Origin: Diplolepis rosae | Taxonomy: Eukaryota > Arthropoda > Insecta > Hymenoptera > Diplolepididae | Assembly: GCA_030998225.1 (NCBI GenBank) | Contig: JAPYXD010000744.1 | Location: forward strand, 1,178,001 to 1,242,000 | DNA: 64,000 nt | Direction: 5' to 3' | The notes under the pieces: generated by a model | What the model was told of the DNA's origin: nothing | What the model saw: only the letters and a program-made list of their open reading frames with translations | Databases searched by the model: none | Shown here: positions 40,542-52,070 of the stretch, piece after piece | Layout: every line of letters begins with the position of its first letter | Numbering within the stretch: position 1 is the first letter of the stretch | Translations under genes and position numbers: made by a program

Positions 40542-41136
40542 GGGGCTATTCTACTTTGACACTTTCGAAAAATCGATTTTTTTTTGTTGGACTATTGAAA
40601 AAGCAGAAGGTACTTATTCATACGGTGCATTTAGTGTAGGTGATTTCTTCGAAACCACTGAACTGATCCTTATGAAATGTTAACCACATATTCTGCAGAT
40701 AAATAGCTTTCGTACATTCTATAGCCATGTTAAAATTTTAATTTTTACCATTTTTTTTTGCCATAACCAGTGAAAAAAAAACTTTTTTTTTAAATGCCCG
40801 CTATTTTGTTTTTTATTTAAAAATATTGATAATCATAGGAAGTACAATAGCTACTGCCATACTGATTCTAAAAATATTTAATTTTTTTGTATTAGATAAG
40901 CCGTTATTAAGATATTACCTACACAATCGACCTACCTACTTCTCGAGAAGTTACGTTCAGCTACGGTTTTTGTACACAAAAATTCCATAAAATGAATAAA
41001 AAAAAATTTTCTTATATATTTTAAGACTTCATTTATCACACCCAACAAGTTTTATATCAATATCTTTCATAGGATGCTTAGAAAAAATTCCCGAAATTAG
41101 CCTTTTTTTTACGTTTAAAGCAGAATAGTCCGTTAA
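40538..41136. mobile_element. TTAA-flanked MITE, piggyBac-like (GGGGCTATTCTACTTT ends), abutting the previous one
   Basis: It shares the TTAA at 40538-40541 with its neighbour, then GGGGCTATTCTACTTTGA; the inverted end is CGGACTATTCTGCTTTAA next to TTAA (41133-41136). Interior AT-rich, no transposase. Two different families thus occupy one original TTAA. Confidence 0.85.
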
Positions 41137-41430
41137 GATACAATTTTAACGTTCAAAACTTTGATATTTTATAATTTTAAAACAATCATTCAATAAAAAT
41201 ATTTGGAGTAGGAAACTGCATGAAAAACAACACGGGAAACTACATATATATGATCAGGGCTCAAATTACAATATAGTCGCCCATATGGTTCCCAATGTAG
41301 CTTCCTACATAGTTTTGTGTTTGACTTTAGTTGAAAAATAGAGAACTGCATTTTCTCAGCAAAATTTTCTTGCTTACATCAACGGTGGTTTACCATTACC
41401 TTCCGCTGATCGATATGACACATGCATATT
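41137..41430 (+). repeat. SINE-like repeat, 3' part displaced by the TTAA elements
   Basis: Continues 39836-40007 after the two insertions and matches 17757-18030: CGTTCAAAACTTTGATATTT, GGGAAACTACATATATATGA, TTGACTTTAGTTGAAAAATA, CAACGGTGGTTTACCATTAC. Confidence 0.75.
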
Positions 41431-41983
41431 TTGTCTCAATTTAATGAATAATTTTTTATAATGATTGAGATTTTAAAGTACAAAAATTAATTTTTTCTAC
41501 TTTACGTTATTATTTAAATCCACACAAAAAATCCCAAAGAAATTTTTTTGAATTAACACAATATCTTGTTGCAATAACGAAAATCTGGTTAATCTGAAAC
41601 AATGTTGTGTTTCATTTGGAAACACTAATCTGTCAGCGTAGCGTTGCAGTAATCTACTCACTATTCTCTAAATATAAATTAGTGATATTTTACTTATTTG
41701 AATCTAGAGAGTTGGTACAGCCCAAGCCCATCTATAAACTTTCATGCCATGCCAGTACTTGTCAGACCAGGACCTAGCCTAATATGCAAAGGTAACTTTA
41801 TCTATAAACTGAGAAAAAAAGTTGGTTTTCCCATTCAATTCATTGGACTCTAGAGCGTCATTCAAATTATTGGTTAGCGCAGTCAATTTTAGATCAGCAC
41901 AACTACAACTTGATTGGAATTACTATTCAGCATAGTTACAACCACAAACTGAATATTAAAACCAACTAACTCATGGTCGTACT
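41431..41983. other. AT-rich spacer
   Basis: No gene or known repeat recognised. Confidence 0.5.
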
Positions 41984-42671
41984 ACACTGAAAGAAATTTA
42001 TCGTGAATACAGACAATTTTCTGGTTATATTAGCAAAAGAGTTTGGCTGTCTCAGATACAGCTAAACTGTATGGGTGTTTCATAAAAATAGTTATAGTTG
42101 AAGGGATACTACTGCACCAGTAATATACTTTCAATACACACATCCAAACTGATATGGCTGCAACAGATGAAACATGGTTTTGGTTCCTTTAGCGAAACTC
42201 TGTTTTGGAAAATCAGCTCAACTTCAAACAGACGCTTGTCTGCTAGTGATGCGTAGTAGTTTCAGAGGTTAGGGGTAAGTAAACTATTATATCAGTGGTT
42301 GACTATAAATCTAAAAAAAAAAAATTAAATCGATACCAGCAATACGTGTTTGTTTGCATGATCACATACGACCACTCTGCAAACGTTTGAACGCACACCA
42401 ATATACATCCTTGAAACAAACCATTTTGTTTTGCTAAATCAGCATAACAGTCGATGGATAATACAATCAGAAGGACATTTATGAAAGTTTCCTGAGCTGA
42501 TAGCTAATTTAAAGACATGTTATTAGCTCAACTAGTAATTGTTAATTTCTTATTCATACTTATTAACACACAAAATAATATAACTGAAGTAAGAAGATTT
42601 TCTTTCTAGTTTGCATAGAAATTCTCTAACAAACTCGGTTAGGTAGAAACACAATACCATTTCTTTCAGTG
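41984..42671. mobile_element. MITE with CACTGAAAGAAAT ends
   Basis: ACACTGAAAGAAATTTAT at the left and CCATTTCTTTCAGTG at the right are inverted. It lies inside the tRNA-like palindrome, cutting the left arm in the middle of its tRNA-like part (42672 resumes AGGTCTTTCGATTGCTGGTC). No coding. Confidence 0.7.
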
Positions 42672-43105
42672 AGGTCTTTCGATTGCTGGTCGACTGCTTT
42701 AATCACTGAGCTACACAGGCATCCGACATCTCCTTCTCCACAGGATGATATCCTTATATCGCCTAGTTGCTCTGCCTTGCGCCTGTAATTGATTTTAAAT
42801 TAATTAGTTGAGTTTGAAATTTTTGTCACTGCCTACATTATCGAAGGATCACTAGTCGCGTATCAGATAGGATACATTGTAGACAGGTCAAACTCAATTA
42901 ATTAATTTGAAATCATCTACAGCCGCAAGGTAGAGCCACTAGGCGATATAAGGAGATCTTCCTGTGGAGAAGGAGATGTCGGACGCCTGTGTAGCTCAGT
43001 GGTTAGAGCAGTCGACCGGCAATCGAAAGACCTGGGCTCGAATCCCAGCGCAGTCGAAAGCGTCTTTTTTTCCACAGAAAGATTTTCATATTCTTTAAAT
43101 ATTTA
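42672..43105. repeat. tRNA-like repeat, large inverted dimer
   Basis: The left arm (42672-42830) runs in minus orientation: GGTCTTTCGATTGCTGGTCG, GAGCTACACAGGCATCCGAC, TCTCCTTCTCCACAGGATGA. The right arm (42885-43105) is its mirror and contains the full tRNA-like part. The centre (42830-42890) holds TAGTCGCGTATCAGATAGGA once. Together the arms could form a hairpin of about 150 bp. Confidence 0.85.
42985..43055 (+). tRNA. tRNA-like sequence with complete cloverleaf, repeat-borne
   Basis: GCCTGTG pairs with CGCAGTC in six of seven acceptor positions (one G-T wobble, one C-T mismatch). D arm GCTC-AGTGGTTA-GAGC and T arm CTGGG-CTCGAAT-CCCAG pair fully; the anticodon stem GTCGA/TCGAA pairs in four of five. 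The loop CCGGCAA gives anticodon GGC (Ala) by position, but base 33 is C. Both A-box (TAGCTCAGTGGTTAGAG) and B-box-like (GGCTCGAATCCC) stretches are present. Its presence in several repeat copies argues for a tRNA-derived repeat rather than a host tRNA. Confidence 0.55.
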
Positions 43106-43255
43106 ATAACTGTAGTGATTTAAAGAGATTTCAAAAGGTTATAAGAGTTTTTAAGTGATCTCAGAGAATTCCAAAAGATTTCAAATGATTTCAAGAGATT
43201 TTAACAAATTTCACCAGATATTTCAAGAGATTTGAAAGATTTTAAAGAATTCAAA
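43106..43255 (+). repeat. Degenerate AGATTTCAA-type tandem
   Basis: AAGAGATTTCAAA-like words repeat every 12-20 bases. The same words on the other strand (TTTGAAATTCTTTAAAAT-like) occur at 44755-44960, so the repeats at 43255-44740 are flanked by an inverted pair of such tracts. Confidence 0.55.
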
Positions 43256-43390
43256 TAGTATATTGTGCACCGAGAACGAAAGCGCGCTTTTGCGCGCTGC
43301 GTAAAAAGTTTAGCCCCGTGGCGAAGCCGAGGGGTTTTCAATTTTATAAAAGGCAAAAATGCCCGTTTTTGGTCGAGGTTCTCATACTAT

Positions 43391-44000
43391 TTTACGTGCC
43401 ACCGGCGCGGAAACTCGTTTTTTTCGCTACAGTTAACAGTAGCGCAATGTAGTGTATTGCGCTACAGAGGAATAAAATGTAAAAATTGAACTGCGCGTGC
43501 GCCTATAGCCATGTAACGGAGCACAGTCTTCTTCTTCTTCTTCGTACAGCGTTAGCACCTTACTGGCAAAGCCTTGTACATTTGAGCTGCGCATGCGTCT
43601 ATTAAAATCCATTACTACTACACAAGATCGATAAAATCAAAATGGCCGGGACCAGTCGTGACATATCAAGTGTAATGTCTAGCGCCGCAAACAACTACAA
43701 TACTAGATTAGATTCGAGTGTACGCATAAAAACTCGAATACGCACCGAAGTCACATAAAATAGAATACGTGTCAATGAACACGATTCGGGAAGTTACGAG
43801 ACTCGCGACAATGCTCGCAGGACTGATCGCGCCTCGGCTTCGTCTCGGCTTTGCCTCAGCTACGTCTCGACTACGCATCGGCTACACCTCGACTACGCCT
43901 CATCTACGCCACGACTACGCCTTGGCTTCGATCTCCTGCGAGCATTGTCGCTCGTCACGCAATAACCCTCTTTGTGCGCCTAGGCACGTATTATACTATT
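43391..44000 (+). repeat. Minisatellite-bearing dispersed repeat, copy 3
   Basis: Complete copy from TTTTACGTGCCACCGGCGCG to GCGCCTAGGCACGTATTATA. The internal array at 43833-43930 is made of variable CTCGACTACGC/TCGGCTTCGTC units of about 11-22 bp. The 130-bp stretch just before it (43255-43390) starts ATAGTATATTGTGCACCGAG and contains AGCGCGCTTTTGCGCGCTGC, another short repeat with a similar end. Confidence 0.8.
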
Positions 44001-44423
44001 ATGTACCTCCGGCGCGGAAACTCGTTTTTCCATTACAGCTGATAGTAACGGAATGTTGTGTATTGCGTTACAGAGGAATATAATGTAAAAATTGAACTGC
44101 GCATGCGCATATAGTCTTACAGCGGAGCAGAATCTTCTTCTGATTCTTCTTCTTCTTCGTACAGCGTTAGCACCCTACTGACAAAGCCTTGTACATTTGA
44201 ACTGCGCATGCTCTATTACAACAAGCTACTACTACACAAGATCGATAAAATCAAAATGGCTGGGACTAGTCGCGAAATATCAAGTGTCTGTGTAATGACT
44301 AGTGCCGCAAACAACTACAATACTAGATTAGATTCGAGTGTACGCATAAAAACTCGTATCCGCACCGAAGTGACATAAAATAGAATACGTGTCAATGCAC
44401 ACAATTGGGGAAATTACGAGACG
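44001..44423 (+). repeat. Minisatellite-bearing dispersed repeat, copy 4, truncated, tandem to copy 3
   Basis: Starts ATGTACCTCCGGCGCGGAAA directly after copy 3 and runs to ACAATTGGGGAAATTACGAG, ending before the minisatellite position. Head-to-tail order with copy 3. Confidence 0.75.
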
Positions 44424-45010
44424 TTTTCGCGTTTAAAAATATACATAGCGGGTTTGAAGTAAATGATGTTCTGTTGGTTGCTATATGTTATCTGTCATTT
44501 TTGTGAACTCAATTGAGCTAAAAAATGATTATAAAATTGATAAATTGCTATATTTGATAGTTTATAAATTCGGCCATATGTGCCACCACATCGTTCGTCG
44601 TGCCTCGAACGTTTTTGATCCTCCTCCTTTACAGGCGTGGGATGGCTTGGTTTCGCTCCGCTGTCGGACAAAACATTTTTTTGTTTTCAACTTACTACAA
44701 AATCTTCGAACGAATATTTTCGAACGATTTGTTGAAATTCCTTATAAACTCTTTAAAATTACTTGAAATTCTTTTAAATTCATTAGAATCACTTAGAAGC
44801 GCTTGAAACCCTCTTAAATTCTTTAAAACCACTTGACGTATTTTGAATATTCTTTAAAATTCTCTAATATCAGTTAAAATCCTGTGAAAAACTTAAGAAC
44901 ATTTTTTAATTACTTTAAAGTCTTGAGATTTTCCTAATTCTTTTGAAATTCTTTAAAATGACTAATTTTATTGGTATTTTATTACTAACGTCATTAATAT
45001 ATTCTTTTGT
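44424..45010. other. Spacer, partly degenerate repeat
   Basis: 44530-44700 has moderate GC but no convincing frame; 44750-44965 is a string of TTCTTTAAAATTC-like words, the complement of the tract at 43106-43255. Confidence 0.45.
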
Positions 45011-45535
45011 ACACCGAAAAAAATTCCTTGTACCCGTGTACAAGGAATCAACTATTTTGCCTAGTTAAGACAGGCGCCAACTTTGCAATCCTAGTTGAAA
45101 TGACAAAGTTCAAGTTTAGTAAGAAAAACAAAGAAAGCATAAGTTGATTTGACGGACAGATCCTTTCAGGCGCATGTATTAAACATAACCAAAAAACAAC
45201 TTTACGTTTATGATCTACTAGAGCAAAATTTATATTGATAAAAGTGGGTCTTAAAGAATTATTGACAAAAATAAATTTTTGTTTACACAGTGAAAAAGTA
45301 ATAAATACAGAAGATATTCTTTTTACAGCGGAGTTTTGTAATAACAGCATAGCAATATTAATTGAATTTAATTGTTAATAAAACTAGAATTATTTATTTC
45401 TCTGTAACAAGATTTATATTGGTTTGTTTAACTGTATGTACGTGATTCTCTTAAACAGGAATCCGTGTTATTTCAACTAGGTTAGACTTAACTATGGACG
45501 ATAGTTGACTCTCGGAAAAATAGTTTTTTCGGTGT
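45011..45535. mobile_element. MITE with ACACCGAAAAAA ends
   Basis: ACACCGAAAAAAATTCC (45011) and AGTTTTTTCGGTGT (ending 45535) are inverted ends. Just inside, CCTTGTACCCGTGTACAAGG is a small perfect palindrome-like hairpin, and ACTATGGACGATAGTTGACT lies near the right end. Confidence 0.7.
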
Positions 45536-47563
45536 AGGATTTAGGTGATGGATCGCGATACAGAATTGTACACCAGATTACAGTAGAAGACGCTTTATTA
45601 ACAGACAGGCATAAAGACCTACTGACTTGACGACATGGTAAAAGAAAGAGTTAAGTAGTAAGCTTGGAAAGAACAAAAAATATATCATAGATGGCAGCAT
45701 GTAGCATTACAGGGATGTCGCTTGCAAACAGGGATCACATATCCAATATCTTATATTTAATGACTATTTCTTGAAATATTTTTAATTTTCATGAAAATAA
45801 TAATAATGTCACTGAGATCAAGAACAACGTACGAATAGCAAGCCTCATCAAAAATTTTGTAAGCCTGCAGATGTTCCTTGAAAAAACAATCGTATAATAA
45901 TTTCGTGACAAAGCGAACTTTATTAGAAACTATAATAAATTTTATTAGATGGAATCGTGGACCTTCTTTCCGAGAAGAGAATTTATAATGCTATTGCATT
46001 TGATTTTGTGACCTAAGTGTTGTAACCAACTCGTTGATTGAACCTCATCTCCTGCAGAGGAGGGTAGCAAGTGAACATAGTTCACATCATCCAAGTTACT
46101 GAAATTTACGAACACTAGTTTACACTTTGTTTATACATATTCCGAGATTCCGGCTCGATGTAGTTCGTCAATTGCGTGGATTCACACCAATACTACTAAA
46201 GACCATCGGGACACCATTTTGTCACTAAAACAACCGAGAAATTCGTGGAACTGAACTGAACTCTGTCAGCATAAAGCACTTTGTGAAAAATTGTAAAACT
46301 TTTTTAGACTCCTTCGTTGACTAGCAGTTCACTTTTTCGTTTCTGCGTTTGAGGAAATTTCTATTCCAAGTATTCCAAAAAACGGATCATTCTGTTTTAA
46401 AGAAATTGATAGTTTTTTAGGTATTGTGACAAATTATGGAATAAAAATTGGAAAATTGCTGTTCTCATAATAAATATCAATAATTCGTAAAATTTTTTCC
46501 AAATATTCGTAAGTCTGATCCACTTTTTCATAAATTTATACGAAATTTTCTAAAAATTGTGGCCTGTCCAAAAGTGATATAGTATTTTGTTAAAATTTCG
46601 CAAACTTTTTCCATTTTTTGGAACAGTTATTTTTTCCGTGCTGTCTCAAGATAGGGCTAGTCAAGGCTGACTTTAGCTCAACTTCAAACGATTAATAGAC
46701 TGATTACACAGGTCTAAGAATGATGCCCAATGGGATGGGTGTATGGAGCAGGCATAGCAACTTAGAGTTATATCAAAATTATAGTACTTTTTTACGTTAT
46801 TAAAACTTTAAACGCGTTTATTTTCTCGAAACTCAATTTTTTAAATCGGCAAGACACGCCATTTCAATAATTTTCAACCAATTGACACGAATCTTGTTTT
46901 AACTTAAAAATTATTTAATTATTTAGTAGAGTAACTACGATTTTTAAGATTGGTTGACAATTGTTTATTTGTTTAACAAATGAAAGTCGCTTTTATGCCG
47001 AAAATCGAGTGTTACATTCAAATTCTCACCATTTTTGGAAAAATAAATATTTTTTATAATTAAAAGTATTGTACCTTGTATTGGCCCTTAATATAAATTT
47101 GACTTAATCATTTTATGGACCCTAAAGCCAATTTTCCAACAACATACCATTCTATTTTTTATAATCTTGGGTACTTTACTGGGCAATCTTATGGACATTA
47201 TGAAGAAATTTGTTTTTTTTTCCAGGTGCAAATCTCAATTTTTTTAATTTCTCGCCCCGGACGACATCCGAAAAATTTTTTTTTTGGAATGGCAATACTC
47301 AGCCGCCATTTTATATTTCTTAACAAAAAAATATTTTTATAAAATTAATATATTAGTTAATAAACTTTATAAATTTTAATTGCTTTCGTTTTGTTATTTG
47401 CCTGAAAATATATCATGAATAAAATCATAAATAAAAATTGGTTCGGGATGATCCAAAATGGAAATGAAAGTTAATGAGGAGTACTAAACGCTGGCGTAAG
47501 TGGATTTTGGAAAAAAATTCACCGCTTGTGTTATATTGTTTCAAATATGGCTGAGAAAACCCA
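45536..47563. other. AT-rich spacer, no gene recognised
   Basis: About 2 kb without coding signal. 47055-47165 (GTATTGGCCCTTAATATAAA, TTATGGACCCTAAAGCCAAT, CAACAACATACCATTCTAT) has an inverted counterpart at about 54710-54835, the only repeat I can assign here. Confidence 0.45.
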
Positions 47564-47785
47564 CACAGAGAAAAATGAATGTTTATAGAATTAATATGTA
47601 CATGTTTAACTATGGGACAGCCATCTTATATGTTTAGTTGTAATATCTAGATATTCAGCTGTAATATCTAAGATATTTAAATATGCATAGATTAATATCT
47701 TGGATATTACAATTGAACATTTAGATATTACAACTAAACATATATAAGATGGCTGTCCCATAGTTGAACATCCATTTTTCTCCGT
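47564..47785. mobile_element. 222-bp MITE of the GAGAAAAATG-end group, strongly palindromic
   Basis: CACAGAGAAAAATGAATGTT and the inverted GCACGGAGAAAAATGGATGT end the element. Inside, AACTATGGGACAGCCATCTT on the left is mirrored by AAGATGGCTGTCCCATAGTT on the right, and TTAGTTGTAATATCTAGATA is mirrored too. It can fold over most of its length. Confidence 0.85.
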
Positions 47786-48692
47786 GCATTTTGTGCACTT
47801 TTAAGGTACTAGTAGGATATGTCAAAATCCTTCGGTTTCATCTATACCGGTCTTTGAGTAACAAAATGGTTTAGATGGATCAAGTAATTTTTTTCTAGAT
47901 GTCCCAATAAATCTATTAAATTGAATGGTGACAAAAATTGTTGAATAGAAAATTATTTCAAGCTATAAGAAGATATTGTTTCCAATAGAATCTGGATTTT
48001 CAAAAAACAATTTGAGAAGATGCGTCCCTGAATGTTTGATATATATAGTTATACCCCTCTATAAGGCGGCCATGTTCTACCCCCTACTACGGTGGTAACG
48101 CCTTGTCGACTAATAAGTTTCATCCCCCACGTAGTGAACACCAATTATGAACTTACTCTGGCATAATTAAAAAATTTAATATCGCCACTATATAGCTACC
48201 TTGTCGTTTACTTCACTAACTATCTTTATCTACATAACACACGATATGAACATAAAACAAATAATATAAGGTATGTAGAAGAATCTATTTCACGTTTCGA
48301 AATTACTTTATTTGGGACTGAAAATATGCAACTCCAACAGACAAAGATAAAAAAATTTTCTCTAAATTAATCTTTTTCTCAACCTGGTGCTATTTTATAC
48401 GAATTTGATTCGATAATCAGAAGGCCAATGTCACCCTAATAGAGTTTATTATTGATTATCACTTATTACGAGAAAGTGGTTTTAAATGTGGTGAGTTAAT
48501 TCTGATTACAATTAAAAAGTTTATTTTCTAAATGCCCGTAATAATTTATTTAATTTTATTATGTTTGAATGAAGACAACTTTTTCTTTAAATTAAAGAAA
48601 ATATTTCTGTTAATCACATTAAGTATGTAGTATGCAACTGCGCAGACATTTATTTCTTTAATTCAAAGAATAAAAACAATCAAGAAATTTTT
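47786..48692. other. AT-rich spacer
   Basis: No gene or repeat copy recognised. Confidence 0.5.
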
Positions 48693-49043
48693 TCAAGGGG
48701 TTATAGTCGCAGTCAGAATTTTCGAAAAATTGATTTTTGGGTTTTTGCGTATTCTTATAGTGTAACACTTTGAAAATATGTTATGTCAAATTTGAAGTCG
48801 ATTCAAGAAAATTTGAAAACAAACAAAAAGTATTGAATGGTCACCGCAGAACGTTTTTCGCAATAAATTCTCCGGCAAACTACGTGTTTTCTTACATTTT
48901 AAATTATTTTTCAAAGAAATTTTGACGAAGCATCAATAAAATTATATACTTTCGGATGCTAAAATGATTGAAAAAATATGTGCATACAGCAAAGAAAAAA
49001 AAATACGCTTCTCTTCCTCGTTCGAATGCGACTAACCCCTTAA
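48693..49043. mobile_element. Probable piggyBac-like MITE (GGGGTTA..GTCGCA ends)
   Basis: Left TCAAGGGGTTATAGTCGCAG, right (inverted) TTAAGGGGTTAGTCGCATTC. The right flank is TTAA and the left is TCAA, so one copy of the target has probably mutated. The ends differ by a 2-bp insertion. Confidence 0.6.
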
Positions 49044-51207
49044 ATAAAAGAAACTTTTCTTTCACCATATAGCAAGGCACAAATTTGTTTGATTCCAAGA
49101 CTTTTTTTCTTAATCAAAGAAACTTTTTTCTGGGTGTAGTTCGAAATAAATCGTCGCACCCTATGTGGACCCGATCCGGAGAATGGATTATTTCAACGCC
49201 TTCTGCTGAATTTTTGATCTTCCAGACCGGGCATGCATTGTTATAACAGGCATAATATTTTGGTTACGATCGCTATACATCGTATTGTCATATCAAAGAA
49301 CTCGTATCCTTCGAGGAGCAATATGACGTTTAGAAATACCAGTATAGCTGTCTCACCTATACTCGTATAGTTGTGAGCACCATACCGTAGCATTTGTCTG
49401 ATTTTTTATCTTTATTTTATGTTAAAAATTATAATTTTTATTATAATTATAAAATTATAATAATTAATTAATAATTATATAAAATTATAATTTTTCACAT
49501 AAAATAATGATAAAAAAGTTAATCAACAGAATCAATTACGAATAGAAATTAATAAAATTATTGTATTGAGAAAATTATTAATCAATTGGAAGATTATATG
49601 TATTTATTCGGAAAGGCAATCGAAAACCACTGTTCAAGACCAGAATGATAAAAAACCACTGGTTTGAAGTTTGACATAGAATGGCCCACTCACGAGTATG
49701 AAGTCTTTAGCCATGCTCGAGCCATCGCTCATTGAAAAATGAGATTATCGTGGCTCAAAGCTATAGTGACCCAGCCATGAGTTCTAAGTTTTTAGGAATG
49801 TAAGAAAAATGTTTAATTAATCAATGGTACTATCATAGCCGACGAGAACAATGGCCAACCCACTGCTTTAATAGAGCTACTTTTAAAAATGTGTTAAAAT
49901 ATTTATTAAAGTTAAGTGTGGCTGACCACTGACTTGCGACCATTAGCCATGCTTGACACATTTTAGCTCCAATGCTTCGCCTACTGATGAGCCATTCTTC
50001 ATCTCATATTAATCAAGTTATGCTCAAGGTTTGAGCCATGCAAATTATTTTCACGCGGGTACATATCACTGATTCATATTTACAGAGTAGTAGTCCTGGT
50101 ATGGTACTGGGCCAGTACTGATACAATATTGGATCTATGTTGGTTCCTTATACCAAGCACGACACTCAATCTTAGAATTTGCTCAGTGCCACTCGAATGT
50201 AAAATTCCAGTAGTATTTCAATACACTAATGCCGCGCTAACTTTAAGTTTTTTAAATTGATTTTTTGCACTTACAGTTGTGGTGCAGATCCTAGTCGATC
50301 CAGAATGAAACTGGGATCTTGGTCACTTTGAAAGAGACCCATCTGGATCGAAGAAATGATACGTTTCTCCAAAGCCAGATAGGCACTTGAAAATACAAGT
50401 GGCTCGCTTTTATAAGCTACTTAGAACGAAAACTTTATAAAGTGCCGACAGAAGGAACAGACGCGCAAAAGGACAGTTGCATCACTGTGCGAGATTTGTT
50501 CGAAAATTAGAATTGAATTGAGAACTTGAATGAACATGTTCTCATAGTAAACTATTGTACAACGTACACACATCAATTATCATTTTCTGAATCAAAATTT
50601 CAATTAGGAGAATTATTTTTAATTCTTAAAGTGTTTTTAAGAAAGATTCCTTATGTAAAAAGTCAAAACCCTAATTAAAGTAATTAATACATGTTCATTA
50701 GAAATCGAGTACTTCTTTTCCAATGATGTAATTGAATCTTTTAGAATTTATTTATATACAACGTTTTACACAATCTTTTTATAGTTAGTATTTTACTCTC
50801 AAGCGAGAGGATTTTCCCGCAGAAACCATGAGAGAATTTAATATCTCTAATTTTGTGCGATCATCCTCTAATTTAATTAAGTTCGTTTGTAAACCTGGCT
50901 GGGATTTCACTCGCTCCTAATTTCACTAACTTGGTTATAAACTTCGCGCTTATTACGTTCATTCCCTCACTCTCTAGGTATTGGTAGGGGGTTATTATGG
51001 GGGCCATGAGGAGGTAGAGCGTTAGGTAAGAATTATACGATAGTTGCGAATGTATTCTTGTACCAGAACGTTATTATATAGTATATTGAGAATAAAAGCC
51101 AGAATCTGGAAAATTCCATTTAAGCTGAAAGTAGAAAATTGTTTATTTCGTATCAAGTGCGGAAAGGAGTATTTTAAGGCGCGAGCGAGAGTCGCACTCG
51201 CTCGTGC
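49044..51207. other. AT-rich spacer, no gene recognised
   Basis: 49430-49500 is an almost pure A/T palindromic patch (AAAATTATAATTTTTATTAT and its mirror). 49690-50045 has repeated AGCCATGCTY words in both orientations. 50095-50150 has a CCAGTACTGATAC-type word. 51175-51207 (GCGCGAGCGAGAGTCGCACT) is a small GC-rich hairpin. Confidence 0.45.
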
Positions 51208-51215
51208 GTTAAAAT

Positions 51216-51457
51216 CATAGAGATATTATAGATAGAGGAGACATGCCATAGGCCGCTCTGTAAGTGGCAACGTCAGTCTGCAAACTCGATGAGAGTGAAA
51301 GAGAGAGACGATAAGTGGTTTTTTCTGTCTTTGACTACGCGTACCGCGTTAGCCTCAGCGTTAGCGAGAGGCAACCTAACCCACAATTCACTCTCTCTCT
51401 CGCCCGAGCTGACAGGCTTCAGGCTGGCTTGTCACCTCTATCTATAATATCTCTATG
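51216..51457. mobile_element. 242-bp MITE with perfect 8-bp target duplication
   Basis: Ends CATAGAGATATTATAGATAG and its exact inverse; the identity covers 23 bp. GTTAAAAT occurs directly on both sides (51208-51215 and 51458-51465). An 8-bp duplication is typical of the hAT and P superfamilies. The interior is GC-richer, with GAGAGTGAAAGAGAGAGACG and its partial mirror CTCTCTCTCTCGCCC. No coding. Confidence 0.9.
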
Positions 51458-51672
51458 GTTAAAATACGTTCCGCACGTGATACGAACGATTTTTTTTGTT
51501 CCCTATATACCAATAGTTAGCCGAGTCGGTGTCATGTTACGTGCAGAAAGTTGATTCTCCCACACTAGTGCGGTAAAATTTTCAGTTTGTTTTAATTTTC
51601 GTACACTTAAAATTTTGTCGCACTAGTGCGAGGAAATTCACTTTCCACACGCAAAACGAAAACGATAAGGCT

Positions 51673-52070
51673 ACACGGAGAAAAACGGAGGGTCGAAGTT
51701 AGAGGTTCAAAATTTTGAGAGTCAGACCGACCCTCTAGATTATCAAATAGTCCTTCCAGAATTTTATGGACATAATCAGGGAGACTCTCGATTTATGATC
51801 AGCTTGATTACCACAGAGAAACAGTCACACTATCAAGATAATCAAATCGATCCTCTGGGATGATCAAGTTGAATATTTTGTTTTAAATTTTCATTTCGAC
51901 CCTCAAGGATGATCAAATCGACCTTCTACAATGATCAAATCGATTATTTTTTTCTGACCCTCTACAGATGATCAGTTTGATTATCTAGAAGGCTGTCCTA
52001 TAGTCGATCATCATATTTGGTCGACCTGACCCTCTAGATATTCAGGCTGACCCTCCATTTTTCTCCGTGT
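51673..52070. mobile_element. MITE of the GAGAAAAA-end group, GACCCTC-rich
   Basis: ACACGGAGAAAAACGGAGGG and the inverted ACACGGAGAAAAATGGAGGG bound it. Inside, GACCCTCTAGATTATCAA-like and GATCATCAAATCGA-like words alternate. GAAGGCTGTCCTATAGTCGA at 51989-52008 is the block shared with related elements. Confidence 0.85.

Noticed and set aside
42985..43055. Functional tRNA-Ala gene
   Set aside because: The sequence recurs in several truncated repeat copies, has C at position 33 and an atypical T loop, and lies in a palindrome.
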